Below, in pieces: positions 6,973 to 15,601 of a stretch of DNA of 64,000 nucleotides (position 1 is its first letter; each line of letters opens with the position of its first letter). The notes under the pieces are model-generated. The model saw only the letters and a program-made list of their open reading frames with translations, searched no databases and had not been told where the DNA came from. A program made the translations under genes and the position numbers. The stretch spans positions 124,001 through 188,000 of the forward strand of contig NZ_JAHKRM010000019.1 in NCBI RefSeq assembly GCF_019396345.1, given 5' to 3'. Origin of the DNA: Nonomuraea guangzhouensis (lineage in GTDB: Bacteria > Actinomycetota > Actinomycetes > Streptosporangiales > Streptosporangiaceae).

Positions 6973-8628
6973 CTAGTTGATCAGCGTACGGTCGTCGCCC
7001 GCGCGCTCCAGCTCTCCGGCCCCGTGACCGTCGTCGAGGGGGACCTTCTCGCCCCCGTACGCCTTCGACATCCGGCCGCGTAGTCTGCCCAGGGGGCCGC
7101 GCATGCCCTTCGGCGGGATGCCCGCGCTGTCGGGCTCGGCGGCCGCCAGCATCGGCACTGGCTCCTTGCCCCGCACGTGTGCCTCGATGTCGTCCGCCGC
7201 CGGCACGTGGGCCTCGACGAACGCGCCGCTGGGCAACCTCTTGATCACACCGGATTCAACGCCATGGGAAATGGTGCCCGCGTCGTAGCGCTGGAGCCCC
7301 AGACACATCCGGTACGTGATCAGGTACGCCAGGGCGGGCGCCACGAAGATCAGCACCCGGCCCGCGTACGTCGTCACATTGAGGCTGATCTGGAAATTGG
7401 CGGAGATCTCGTCGTTGGCACCGAGGAGCCAGAGCACGCCATAGAACACGACGGCCGTCATGCCGATCGCCGTGCGGTGCGGGTTGTCGCGCGGGCGTTC
7501 GGCGAAGTTGTGCTCGCGCTTGTCCCCCGTCACCCACTGCTCCAGGAACGGGTACAACGCCAGGCCCGTCAAGACGACGCCCAGCGGCACCAGCGCCGGG
7601 ATGATGACGTTGAGCGGCAGTGTGCCCGCATGGGCCGTGCCGAACAGGTTGATCTCCCACGGCCCCATGATGCGCAGCGCGCCTTCGAGGAAGCCCATGT
7701 AGAAGTCGGGCTGCGAACCCGCCGACACGTCGGCGGGTGTGTAGGGCCCGAACAGCCAGATCGGGTTGATCTGGGCGAACGTCGCCAGCCCCGCGATCAC
7801 CCCGAACGTAAACAGGACATACGCGCCCGCCTTGGCCATGAACGCCGGATAGAACGGCGCCCCCACCACGTTCTTGTTCGTCTGGGTCTTGCCGGCCATC
7901 TGGGTGTGCTTCTGCATCCACATGAGCACCAGGTGAGCGGTGACCAGCGCCAGGATGATGCCCGGGATGAGCAGAATGTGCAGCGAGAAGAACCGGGAGA
8001 TGACATCCCCGCCCGGGTACTCACCCCCGAACAGGAAGAACGACGCGTAAGTACCGACCAGCGGCAGCGAGACCAGCACCCCCTGGGTGATCCGCAGACC
8101 GGCTCCGGACAGCAGGTCGTCAGGCAGGGAGTAGCCGGTCAGCCCCTCAAGGAGCGCCAGCGTCAGCAGCAGCACGCCGATCACATGGTTGAGCTCGCGC
8201 GGCTTGCGGTAGGCGCCGGTGAAGAACACCCGCAGCGCGTGCACGATAGTGCTCGCCACGAAGATCAGCGCCGCCCAGTGATGCATCTGCCTGACCAGGA
8301 GGCCACCCCGGACGTCGAAGCTGAGCTCCAGCGACGACGCGTAGGCTTCGGACATCATGACGCCCTTGAGCGGGGCGTACGACCCGTCGTAGACGATCTC
8401 CGCCATGCTGGGCTTGAACCAGAACGTCAGGAACGTCCCGGTCAGCAGCAGGAGAACGAACGCGTACAGCGCGATCTCCCCCAGCAGGAACGTCCAGTGG
8501 TCGGGGAAGATCTTGCGCATGTTGCGCTTGAGGAAGTTGGCCATGCCGAGCCGCTCGTCGAGGAAGTTCGAGGGGCTTGAGACGGCCTTCGGGATGGCCT
8601 TGAGCTCGTTCATCCGTGATCTACCCAC
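6973..8628 (-). CDS. qcrB: Stand-alone cytochrome b (QcrB-like) subunit
   Basis: About 551 residues. The core of a bc-complex cytochrome b is clear: a transmembrane helix with QMHHWAALIFVASTIVHALRVFF carrying haem-ligand histidines, TGAYRKPRELNHVIG, LLTLALLEGLTGYSLP, then SLHILLIPGIILALVTAHLVLMW with the second pair. About eight to nine hydrophobic segments follow, plus a long charged C-terminus of about 100 residues typical of actinobacterial QcrB. GTG at 8628 is the best start, with GGGGAG at optimal spacing; an ATG at 8613 is the alternative. No qcrA, qcrC or cta genes are nearby, so this is probably a paralogue outside the main operon. Confidence 0.85.
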   Translation of the reverse strand: MGRSRMNELKAIPKAVSSPSNFLDERLGMANFLKRNMRKIFPDHWTFLLGEIALYAFVLLLLTGTFLTFWFKPSMAEIVYDGSYAPLKGVMMSEAYASSLELSFDVRGGLLVRQMHHWAALIFVASTIVHALRVFFTGAYRKPRELNHVIGVLLLTLALLEGLTGYSLPDDLLSGAGLRITQGVLVSLPLVGTYASFFLFGGEYPGGDVISRFFSLHILLIPGIILALVTAHLVLMWMQKHTQMAGKTQTNKNVVGAPFYPAFMAKAGAYVLFTFGVIAGLATFAQINPIWLFGPYTPADVSAGSQPDFYMGFLEGALRIMGPWEINLFGTAHAGTLPLNVIIPALVPLGVVLTGLALYPFLEQWVTGDKREHNFAERPRDNPHRTAIGMTAVVFYGVLWLLGANDEISANFQISLNVTTYAGRVLIFVAPALAYLITYRMCLGLQRYDAGTISHGVESGVIKRLPSGAFVEAHVPAADDIEAHVRGKEPVPMLAAAEPDSAGIPPKGMRGPLGRLRGRMSKAYGGEKVPLDDGHGAGELERAGDDRTLIN

Positions 8629-8785
8629 ATATCGCTCCCCGTTCTCGTTGAACATCTCCCCGTATAGACACTGCAGAGCGTGGAAATGTGACATGTCCGC
8701 CCGCGCCAGGCGCCCTCCGCAGCGCATCTACGCACATATACGCTCGTCGCCGAAGGCCGAGTCACGGCATACGAGGGAGGCAACC

Positions 8786-9175
8786 GTGGGGGTCTGCGTC
8801 TACATCGACGTCGTCAGGGACGGAAAGAAGCTTGGTAGCTACGACCTCGACGACAGCGCGCACTACCTTCGCGTGGGGCTGGAGGCACTGGGGCTCGACG
8901 GCGACGAGATCGTTCACGGGGTGGGAGGTCCGGACGGCGTCGACGCCGAGGGGTCGGAGGAAGGATTCGTGGGCCGACTCGCCCCCGAACAGGTCAGAGC
9001 CTTCTGGGAGCGCCTTTCGCCCGTCACTGTCGAGCAGTTCATGACGGGCCTACGGACGACCGAGAACGTCAACGGCGACGACGAGGAGTACTTCACGCTG
9101 TACTTCGCCGACCTCAAGGAGGCGTACAGCGCGGCCGTTCACGCGGACGCGGGTATGACGATGTCCTGGTACTGA
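8786..9175 (+). CDS. Hypothetical acidic protein, about 129 residues
   Basis: Begins VGVCVYIDVVRDGKKLGSYDLDDSAHYLRVGLEALG and ends YFADLKEAYSAAVHADAGMTMSWY. GAGGGAGG five bases before the GTG at 8786 fixes the start. The size, acidity and the HYL..GLEALG segment faintly recall DUF1877/YfbM-like proteins, but I would not assign that family. It is transcribed away from the cytochrome b gene from a shared upstream region and ends at an inverted repeat that could act as a terminator. Confidence 0.65.
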   Translation: MGVCVYIDVVRDGKKLGSYDLDDSAHYLRVGLEALGLDGDEIVHGVGGPDGVDAEGSEEGFVGRLAPEQVRAFWERLSPVTVEQFMTGLRTTENVNGDDEEYFTLYFADLKEAYSAAVHADAGMTMSWY

Positions 9176-9213
9176 CGACCCGTGCCGGGCCAGTGCCGCT
9201 CCATCACGGACGT

Positions 9214-9256
9214 TCTGCGCTGGTCACACTGGCGCCGCCACCACTACCAGCGCAGA
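9214..9256. terminator. Bidirectional terminator candidate
   Basis: An 11-bp perfect inverted repeat (TCTGCGCTGGT at 9214-9224, ACCAGCGCAGA at 9246-9256) with a 21-base loop lies between two convergent genes, the 8786-9175 protein and the DUF397 gene. There is no U-tract, as is common for actinobacterial hairpins. Confidence 0.5.
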
Positions 9257-9281
9257 GCCCAACCATGATCGCGATGTGTTA

Positions 9282-9497
9282 CTAGAAGTCGAACTCTCCT
9301 CGTTTGGCGCCGTCCATGAACGCTGCCCACACCGACGCGCTCACCACATAGGGCTGCATGTCAGGTCGCTCGGTGTCGCGGATGCCCACGCGGCCGGCAG
9401 ACAGCGGGGCCACCTCCAGGCAATTTCCGTTGTCGCCGGAGAACGAGGACTTCCGCCAACCGGCAGTCCTGAGTTCCTCGTTCAGTTCCAGGTCCAT
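9282..9497 (-). CDS. DUF397 protein, partner of the WhiJ-type regulator
   Basis: 71 residues. It shows the DUF397 core WRKSSFSGDNGNCLEVAP, then VGIRDTERPD and a tail with WAAFMDGAKRGEFDF. DUF397 proteins are small partners of the XRE/DUF5753 regulators studied around whiJ and bldB in Streptomyces development. The start codon lies inside the end of the regulator gene (16-base overlap), preceded by GGAGCAGGG. Probably binds or modulates that regulator (family knowledge). Confidence 0.9.
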   Translation of the reverse strand: MDLELNEELRTAGWRKSSFSGDNGNCLEVAPLSAGRVGIRDTERPDMQPYVVSASVWAAFMDGAKRGEFDF

Positions 9498-10315
9498 CCC
9501 TGCTCCAACCTCTCCTCGATCTTCTTGATAGACAGGCTCTGGGGAAGGGCTTCCGCACGGCACATCTGATAGCGGAGGTGGAGAATCTCGATCTCAGCCG
9601 CTTTGCCCCACACCTTTCCTGATACCGGGCTGTCGACGAAGGCCGCGCTCGACCCGCCTGTCATATGCGCGATCACGAAACCTCCGAGCAGTCCAGCCGT
9701 TATGCAGGCACTGAGCGGAAGGATTTGGATCGTGATACACGGACTATGAGCCACTTCGACGAGGTACGACAGTTGATTGCGGGTGATACTTTCACCCCCG
9801 ATCGGACGGTAAAGGATGGACTCATCAAGGACCGCCCAGAGCGTGGGTGGGCTGTCCCTTTGGAAGATCTCCTTGCGCGCCATCCGGGACCTGACCGCCT
9901 CCTCCACCTGGTCGCCGGTAACCCCCGGCTTTCCCTCCAGGATGGCTCGGGCGTATTCAGGCGTCTGCAGAAGCCCAGGGACGATGGTCGGTTCCCAGGT
10001 CCAGAGCTCCCTAGCCATCGTTTCGATATCGAGCCAGGGAGCGAACGTCTTGAGCATTGGCTCCCGCTTGCCGACAGGCAGGAGGTCGACCAGGCGACCC
10101 GGCTCCAGCCTCAGTCTCTCCTCGCATCGTTTGGCGAGCGCCTCGGTCGGTGTGCGTACGGCTCGTTCGACCGAACCGACAAGATTGGCGGAGAACCCGA
10201 TTTTGTGGCCGAGTTGCCCTTGGGTCAGTCCTGCTTCAAGACGAAGCTGACGTAGTTCGTACCCAAAACGGGCCTCCGCGCTGGCGTCTGGATTCAACTC
10301 TTTGGCAGGACGCAT
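9482..10315 (-). CDS. XRE-type regulator with DUF5753 domain (WhiJ-like)
   Basis: 277 residues. The helix-turn-helix is at about residues 15-65 (FGYELRQLRLEAGLTQGQLGHKIGFSANLVGSVERAVRTPT). The rest is the DUF5753 domain, with EPTIVPGLLQTPEYARAI, ARKEIFQRDSPPTLWAVLDESIL and the closing LRYQMCRAEALP. Members act with DUF397 proteins in developmental control in streptomycetes. The ATG at 10315 has GGGAG upstream; a longer frame to 10378 is less likely. Divergent from the ATPase-type anti-sigma gene at 10535, completing a whiJ-like three-gene group. Confidence 0.9.
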   Translation of the reverse strand: MRPAKELNPDASAEARFGYELRQLRLEAGLTQGQLGHKIGFSANLVGSVERAVRTPTEALAKRCEERLRLEPGRLVDLLPVGKREPMLKTFAPWLDIETMARELWTWEPTIVPGLLQTPEYARAILEGKPGVTGDQVEEAVRSRMARKEIFQRDSPPTLWAVLDESILYRPIGGESITRNQLSYLVEVAHSPCITIQILPLSACITAGLLGGFVIAHMTGGSSAAFVDSPVSGKVWGKAAEIEILHLRYQMCRAEALPQSLSIKKIEERLEQGWTWN

Positions 10316-10534
10316 TGGGGGGCTGCTCCCTGTCCGATCCCACAGGATCACACAACAATTCCCACCGGTGGGACTCATATCCGTGTGGCACGAGCCCTTG
10401 GGGTTTCCTCAGAAATTACCCGTTGGATGGCACGCTTACCAGTGTTTCGGGCCAACAATTCCCCGCGCGACACACGAATTCTCGATATCGCATGTTATAA
10501 CGGCACAGAAATTCGGACAGGTCAGGTGATTTCC

Positions 10535-11029
10535 ATGCCAAGCCAAACAGAAGACGTAAGTCTTATCGGAGCCACCAGGCTGCGCCGCAGCCGCATGGCG
10601 CCGAAACAGGCGCGCGCGGCTGTCGCCTGGTGGCTCGCGGACGACCAGCCGACGCTGCCCGATGTGCAACAGGTGGTCTCTGAGCTGGTCGCGAACGCCT
10701 GCGAACACGTGGAAGACGGCCCACACCGCGACTGGGTCACGGTGAGCGTGGCGCGCGGGGACGGCTTCTTTCGCGTCGAGGTAACGGATCCCGGCGCATT
10801 TGACGCGGAGCCGCATATGACCGAGCCCACTTCCGAGGCCGAATCGGGGCGCGGTATTCGCATTGTCGCCGATCTGTCCAACGGATGCTGGGGGACATTT
10901 GTCACCGAAGCCGAGCACCGCGTCGTGTGGGCCGACGTGAACTTCCAGACGGTAGGGAATTCAGCCACCGACATAGATGGCCTGAAAGCGGCAACTCACA
11001 GCAACTGTGCGGCGAGTTCCTGCCATTGA
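10535..11029 (+). CDS. Anti-sigma-factor-like ATP-binding protein (HATPase_c_2)
   Basis: 164 residues. GHKL motifs are visible: N-box ELVANACEH near residue 50, G1 VEVTDPGAFD near 88, and G2 SGRGIRIVADL near 108, the pattern of RsbW/SpoIIAB-like proteins without a kinase histidine. It probably binds a sigma or anti-anti-sigma partner. AGGTGA precedes the ATG. The last ten or so residues are read antisense from the C-terminal end of a decayed F420-dependent oxidoreductase gene, so the natural C-terminus may have been changed by that rearrangement. Confidence 0.85.
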   Translation: MPSQTEDVSLIGATRLRRSRMAPKQARAAVAWWLADDQPTLPDVQQVVSELVANACEHVEDGPHRDWVTVSVARGDGFFRVEVTDPGAFDAEPHMTEPTSEAESGRGIRIVADLSNGCWGTFVTEAEHRVVWADVNFQTVGNSATDIDGLKAATHSNCAASSCH

Positions 11030-11253
11030 CGCAGCGGCGGCTCATCTGGTGTGGCCGTGAGCACATGCATCGTGAGCCGGTTGGCAGGGCGGCGGCCGCG
11101 TGGGCGCGGGCCGGCTCGGGCCTCGCACGTCGATGACCAGGGCGGGGTGGCTGACGCCGAGGCCAAGCAGGAATCGCTCGGGGAATGCCTCCGCCAGGGT
11201 GCGCTGCACGGCTGCGGCGCAGTCAGGCAAGAGACAGTCGTTAGGATCGGGTC
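10996..11253 (-). pseudogene. Remnant of an F420-dependent LLM-class oxidoreductase
   Basis: Reading the minus strand, one frame contains RTLAEAFPERFLLGLGVSHPALV (central part of a luciferase-like F420-dependent oxidoreductase). After a frame change another frame contains LTMHVLTATPDEPPL followed by RQWQELAAQLL and a stop, which matches the C-terminal end of the same family. The roughly 200 residues that should lie between are missing. This is a deleted, frameshifted relic between the anti-sigma-like gene and sigJ; its 3' end overlaps the former gene. Confidence 0.6.
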
Positions 11254-12195
11254 ATGCCTCTGACGGTGGATGACGTCGACCGGTTCGAGCTGTCGAGGCC
11301 CCGTCTGGCGGCCATCGCCTACCGTCTCCTCGGCTCCGCGGACGAGGCGGAGGACGTCGTACAGGAGACGTTCCTGCGCTGGCAGGCCACCGACGTCGAC
11401 CGCGTCGAGGTCCCCGAGGCTTGGCTGACGAAGGTCCTCACCAACCTGTGCCTCAACCAGCTCACCTCCGCGCGGGCGCGCCGCGAGACCTACGTGGGCC
11501 AATGGCTTCCCGAGCCGCTGCTCGCCGGGGACCCGATGCTCGGCCCGGCCGACACCGCCGAGCAGCGCGAATCGGTCTCGTACGCGGTCCTCACCCTCAT
11601 GGAGCGCCTGTCCCCCAACGAACGGGCCGTGTACGTGCTGCGGGAGGCGTTCGGCTACCCGCACCGGGAGATCGCCGAGATCCTCGCCATCACCGAGGCG
11701 GCCAGCCAGCAGATCTTTCACCGCGCCAAGAAGCATGTCGCGTACGGCAAAGCCCGCGCCGCGATCGACGATGCCGCCGCGCGGCGGATCGTCGAGGAGT
11801 TCCTCGCTGCCGCCACCAGTGGCCAGACCGACGAGCTCGTACGCCTGCTCACCAAGGACGCCGTCTCCATCGGCGACGGCGGAGGGAAGATTCCGGCACG
11901 CACCAAGGCGTTCGAGGGAGCCGTCGCGGTCGCGAAGTTCATGTGGGGCATGTTCAAGCCCGCCGAGGCCAAGCGCGCCATCGTCGGCGGCTCACCCGAG
12001 ATATACGCCTGGACCGCCAATGGCGAACCCGCCGTGGTGGCCGTGGTGGAGGGCCGGGTCGTCGCCATCATGTGCCTGGAGGTCACCGCCGAGGGCATCA
12101 CCGCCTGCCGTACCCAGGCAAACCCTGACAAGCTCGAACGCGCGACCGAGCAATGGGCGGCGGCAAGCCATGGGGAGCCACTGCTCGTGATGTGA
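11254..12195 (+). CDS. sigJ: ECF41-type sigma factor SigJ with SnoaL-like domain
   Basis: 313 residues. Region 2 includes RLLGSADEAEDVVQETFLRWQA and region 4 includes LMERLSPNERAVYVLREAFGYPHREIAEILAITEAASQQIFHRAKKHV. After residue ~190 a SnoaL_2-like domain follows (VEEFLAAATSGQTDELVRLLTKDAVSIGDGGGK, then a closing VTAEGITACRTQANPDKL). This architecture defines the ECF41/SigJ group, in which the C-terminal domain takes the place of an anti-sigma factor. Such genes typically sit beside an oxidoreductase that they control, as here. Confidence 0.9.
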   Translation: MPLTVDDVDRFELSRPRLAAIAYRLLGSADEAEDVVQETFLRWQATDVDRVEVPEAWLTKVLTNLCLNQLTSARARRETYVGQWLPEPLLAGDPMLGPADTAEQRESVSYAVLTLMERLSPNERAVYVLREAFGYPHREIAEILAITEAASQQIFHRAKKHVAYGKARAAIDDAAARRIVEEFLAAATSGQTDELVRLLTKDAVSIGDGGGKIPARTKAFEGAVAVAKFMWGMFKPAEAKRAIVGGSPEIYAWTANGEPAVVAVVEGRVVAIMCLEVTAEGITACRTQANPDKLERATEQWAAASHGEPLLVM

Positions 12196-12276
12196 CGTGT
12201 CTCACATCGCGCTCCTGTCAGGAAACGGCGGGCCATCCGGTTCAAGTGACGAATCCGAACCGGACAGGAGCCCGCA

Positions 12277-13461
12277 ATGCAGCACCGCATCATCGTTCTC
12301 GGAGCCGGATACACCGGCGCCAGCGCCGCCGGCCGCCTCGCCAAGCGGCTGCGCCGCGAGGACGTCGCCATCACCCTCGTCAACGCCGAGCCCGACTTCG
12401 TCGAACGCGTCCGCAACCACCAACTGGCGACCGGCCAGGACCTCAGACCCCGGCCGCTCAGCGAGATCTACGCCGGCACCGGCGTCGAACTGAGGCTCGC
12501 GAAGGTCACCGGCGTCGACGTCGACCGCAAGACCGTCGCCATCACCGGCGCGAACGGTGCGGAAGAGCTGAAGTACGACACCCTCGTGTACGCCCTCGGC
12601 AGCGGCTGGAACAGCCAAGCCGTACCCGGGACCGCCGAGCACGCCTACCAGATCGCCGGCCGTACCGGAGCACTCGGACTACGCGAGCGCCTGGCGAGCC
12701 TCGATGCCGGGCAGACCGTGGTGGTGGTCGGCGGCGGGCTCACCGGCCTGGAGGCCTCGACCGAGATCGCCGAGGCCCGCCCGGACCTCGACGTCGCCCT
12801 CGCCGCCGGCGGCGGCCTCGGCGACCGGCTCTCCCCCAAGGGCCGCGAGCATGTACGGAAGGTCTTCGGCAAGCTCGGCATCACCGCGTACGAGCACACC
12901 GCCATCACCGCGGTCGAAGCCGACCACGTCACCACCGCCGACGGCCGGATCATCCCCGCCGCGGTCACCGTATGGACGGCCGGTTTCGCGATCCATCCGC
13001 TCGCGAAGGCCACCTTCCTGGAGGTCTCCGGCACCGGCCAGATCGTGGTCGACCGGACCATGCGCTCGGTTTCCCACCCCGATGTGTACGCCGTCGGCGA
13101 CGCGGCCATGGCGATGGGCGCCGGAGACAAGCCGCTACGGATGTCGTGCGCCTCGGGAATCCCCACCGCCTGGCTGGCCGCCGACGTCATCGCGGCGCGT
13201 CTGACCGGCCGGAAGGTCCCGGACAAGACGATCGGCTACTTCAACCAGTGCATCTCACTGGGCCGCAAGGAGGGCCTGATCCAGTACGTCACAGCCGACG
13301 ACCGCGCCAAGCCGATGGTCCTGCGCGGCCGGCTGGCCGCCGCCTACAAGGAACTGATCTGCAAGAGCGCCGCATGGAGCGTCGCCAACCCGACACTGGG
13401 GATGCCGACCCGGCACCACCGCGTTACGCGCCAGCAGACGCTGAAGCAGGAGACTGTATGA
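12277..13461 (+). CDS. NAD(P)/FAD-dependent oxidoreductase (NDH-2-like)
   Basis: 394 residues. Dinucleotide-binding loops are at the N-terminus (IIVLGAGYTGASAAGRL) and near residue 148 (VVVVGGGLTGLEASTEIAE). The late FAD motif is VYAVGDAAMAMG. Overall order matches type II NADH dehydrogenase-like disulphide-fold proteins. ACAGGAG precedes the ATG. It lies 81 bases after sigJ; in ECF41 loci the neighbouring carboxymuconolactone decarboxylase, oxidoreductase or epimerase is the usual target, so SigJ probably transcribes this gene. A TCTCACA at 12200-12206 resembles the reported ECF41 -35 motif with one mismatch. Confidence 0.85.
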   Translation: MQHRIIVLGAGYTGASAAGRLAKRLRREDVAITLVNAEPDFVERVRNHQLATGQDLRPRPLSEIYAGTGVELRLAKVTGVDVDRKTVAITGANGAEELKYDTLVYALGSGWNSQAVPGTAEHAYQIAGRTGALGLRERLASLDAGQTVVVVGGGLTGLEASTEIAEARPDLDVALAAGGGLGDRLSPKGREHVRKVFGKLGITAYEHTAITAVEADHVTTADGRIIPAAVTVWTAGFAIHPLAKATFLEVSGTGQIVVDRTMRSVSHPDVYAVGDAAMAMGAGDKPLRMSCASGIPTAWLAADVIAARLTGRKVPDKTIGYFNQCISLGRKEGLIQYVTADDRAKPMVLRGRLAAAYKELICKSAAWSVANPTLGMPTRHHRVTRQQTLKQETV

Positions 13462-14455
13462 AGCTTGTGGCGCCGGGGGCACCGGTGAGGAAGGTTCGCA
13501 GTAGCGGGTTGACCGTCTCGGGGTTGTCCTCGTGGACGTTGTGGCCGGCCCCTGGGATGATCTTGACTGTGGCGTTCTGGAGGCGTTTGCCGTACTCGGC
13601 GGCATAGGAGGCAGGCAGCCACTCATCGGCTTCGCCCCAGACGATCAGCGTCTCGGCCCGGACCCTGCCCAGCGCGGCATCGGTAACCGTGAAGTCCTGG
13701 CTGCGGACCAGCTTCACGAAGGCCGCCCGCTTTTCGGACCTGGACATCCAGTGCCAGGTCTCATCCACCACCTCGCCGGTGACCCGGTCCTGGTCGGCGA
13801 AGGCGGTGCGCAGGCTCTTCTCGAAGTCGGAGCGGCCCATCAGCTTGACGGCCAGCTCACCGACGACGGGAAGGGCGAACAACTCCGTCTGTGAGGCGGG
13901 TTCCTTGGCCAGCCCGGGCGCGTCCAGGAGAACCAGCCTGTCGACGCGAGAGGGATGGCGTTCGGCGAAGTACAACGTCCAGGCGCCGCCCCAGGAGTGG
14001 CCGACCAGGGAGGTGGTACGCAGCCCCACGGCGTCGAGGAACGAGCCCAGCGCATCGGACATGGCCGGCAGGTCGTAGGCGAAGTCGTCCTTGACGGTCG
14101 TGTAACCCTGACTCGGCATGTCCACGGCGTAGACCGTGTGCTCCCTGGCCAGGACGGGGATCGTGTCACGGTAGGAGTACTGCCACTGGGCCCCGCCCGC
14201 GATCAGGACGACCGGCGATCCGCTGCCCGTCTTGGTGTAGTGGAAGCGCGCCACCGGCGTCTCGACGTACATGGAGTGGATACGGGACAGGTACTGCGAG
14301 CGATAGCTGCCATCAGCGGACGGCTGCCAGACGTAGGCGATCAGGAGAACCGCGGCCAGCGCGACCGCCATGACGCCCAGCGTCCAGCGCACCCACCGCC
14401 GACGAGACGGCCTGGCCTTGCGTACAGGCTCACGTACATGTGTCGATGCCATCAT
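13424..14455 (-). CDS. Membrane-anchored alpha/beta hydrolase
   Basis: 343 residues from the ATG behind GAGGGAG. A basic stretch (RKARPSRRRWVRW) precedes one transmembrane helix (LGVMAVALAAVLLIAYVW), so the enzyme domain is probably extracellular. The catalytic triad is visible: Ser in GHSWGGAW, an acid in IVWGEADEWLP, and His in GAGHNVHED. The oxyanion region is VVLIAGGAQW. The substrate is an ester, epoxide or halide not defined by sequence. It overlaps the oxidoreductase gene convergently by 38 bases. Confidence 0.85.
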   Translation of the reverse strand: MMASTHVREPVRKARPSRRRWVRWTLGVMAVALAAVLLIAYVWQPSADGSYRSQYLSRIHSMYVETPVARFHYTKTGSGSPVVLIAGGAQWQYSYRDTIPVLAREHTVYAVDMPSQGYTTVKDDFAYDLPAMSDALGSFLDAVGLRTTSLVGHSWGGAWTLYFAERHPSRVDRLVLLDAPGLAKEPASQTELFALPVVGELAVKLMGRSDFEKSLRTAFADQDRVTGEVVDETWHWMSRSEKRAAFVKLVRSQDFTVTDAALGRVRAETLIVWGEADEWLPASYAAEYGKRLQNATVKIIPGAGHNVHEDNPETVNPLLRTFLTGAPGATSFIQSPASASAGA

Positions 14456-14543
14456 TGACTCCCTCAACTCGAGCAGATCCAGCCGATTGACGGAGTAGCT
14501 GGGCTGAATGTGACAGCGGCGCTGTCCCGGTGCCTCGGCCAGA

Positions 14544-15494
14544 TCATGTGGTTTGGCTTCCGGGTGCGCGGAGGGTTCGGCGGACGGCGTCGCGGAGCCA
14601 GTGGTGGGCTCCGTCGGCTGTGTGCCGGGGGTGCCAGGCCATGCCGATGATCAATGGTGGCAGCGCCAGGGGGATGTCGAGGAGGTGCAGCCCGAGGGCG
14701 GTGGCGCCGTCGGTGAGAGGTGAGGGGGCGGCGCCGGGGGGTGCGGCAGGTACGAGGCAGACGATGTCGCTGCGGGTGGCGAGGGTCATTGCGGCCAGGT
14801 GGCTGGGGAGGACGACGCTGACCAGCCGGTGGAGGTTCTGCTCGGCCAGGGCGGTGTCGAGGGGGCCGGTGAACCGGCCGCGGCGACTGACCGCGACGTG
14901 CTGGGCGGCGGCGAGCCGGGCCGGGGTCAGGGGTCTTTCGGTGAGGGGGTGGCCTGGCCGGACGGCCGCCATCATGCGGAGGCTGACCAGTTCTTCGACC
15001 TGGGTCTCGGGGTCCACGTGGTCGATGGATCCGATCTCCAGGTCGATCCGGCCGTCGCGGAGGGCGGTTCCGGCCTCCAGTTCTTCGGCCCGGAGCCGGA
15101 AGGAGACCCCCGGCGCTTCCTGTTGAGCCAGTCGCAGCAGTCCGGGGGCCAGTGCCGCGCCGACCAGGTCGGCGGCTTGGAGGGTGAAGGTACTGCGCAG
15201 GCCGGCGGGGTCGACGCCTGCGCCGGGGCTGAGCAGTGCTCCGAGGCTGCGTACCACCGCGGCGGCTTCGTCGCGCAGGGACTGGGCGCGTGGCGTGGGG
15301 ACCATGGCCTGTCCGGCCCGGACCAGGAGGGGGTCCTGGAGGATGCGACGGAGGCGGGCGAGGGTGCGGCTCATGGCGGCGGGCGAGGTGTGCAGGCGGG
15401 CGGCGGCGCGGGTGACGCTGTGCTCGGTCAGCAGGGCGTCCAGCGCAATGGCGAGATTGGCGTCGATGACCGGCTCTGGGCTGTTCACCAGCAT
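14544..15494 (-). CDS. LysR-family transcriptional regulator
   Basis: 316 residues. N-terminal winged helix: IALDALLTEHSVTRAAARLHTSPAAMSRTLARLRRILQDPLLVR. The rest is a periplasmic-binding-like effector domain (GRIDLEIGSIDHV, SDIVCLVPAAPP). It is divergent from the NmrA-type gene at 15602, the normal arrangement for a LysR protein and its target. GCAATGATTGC at 15508-15518 in the gap is a candidate LysR-type site. Confidence 0.9.
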   Translation of the reverse strand: MLVNSPEPVIDANLAIALDALLTEHSVTRAAARLHTSPAAMSRTLARLRRILQDPLLVRAGQAMVPTPRAQSLRDEAAAVVRSLGALLSPGAGVDPAGLRSTFTLQAADLVGAALAPGLLRLAQQEAPGVSFRLRAEELEAGTALRDGRIDLEIGSIDHVDPETQVEELVSLRMMAAVRPGHPLTERPLTPARLAAAQHVAVSRRGRFTGPLDTALAEQNLHRLVSVVLPSHLAAMTLATRSDIVCLVPAAPPGAAPSPLTDGATALGLHLLDIPLALPPLIIGMAWHPRHTADGAHHWLRDAVRRTLRAPGSQTT

Positions 15495-15507
15495 TATTCC
15501 ATTTCAG

Positions 15508-15518
15508 GCAATGATTGC
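15508..15518. promoter_or_regulatory. Candidate LysR binding site
   Basis: GCAATGATTGC is a palindrome with four-base arms around TGA, centred in the 107-base gap between the divergent LysR and NmrA-type genes. It is flanked by TTCA on the left and TGAA on the right at slightly unequal spacing. Position is the main support. Confidence 0.3.
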
Positions 15519-15601
15519 GTGCTGAAGTTCCCATTGTGGCAACACGGCTGTCCTCCGCAGGATGAGGGTCGTACAGATCCGGCACGACCTGCGAGGTTTT
15601 C

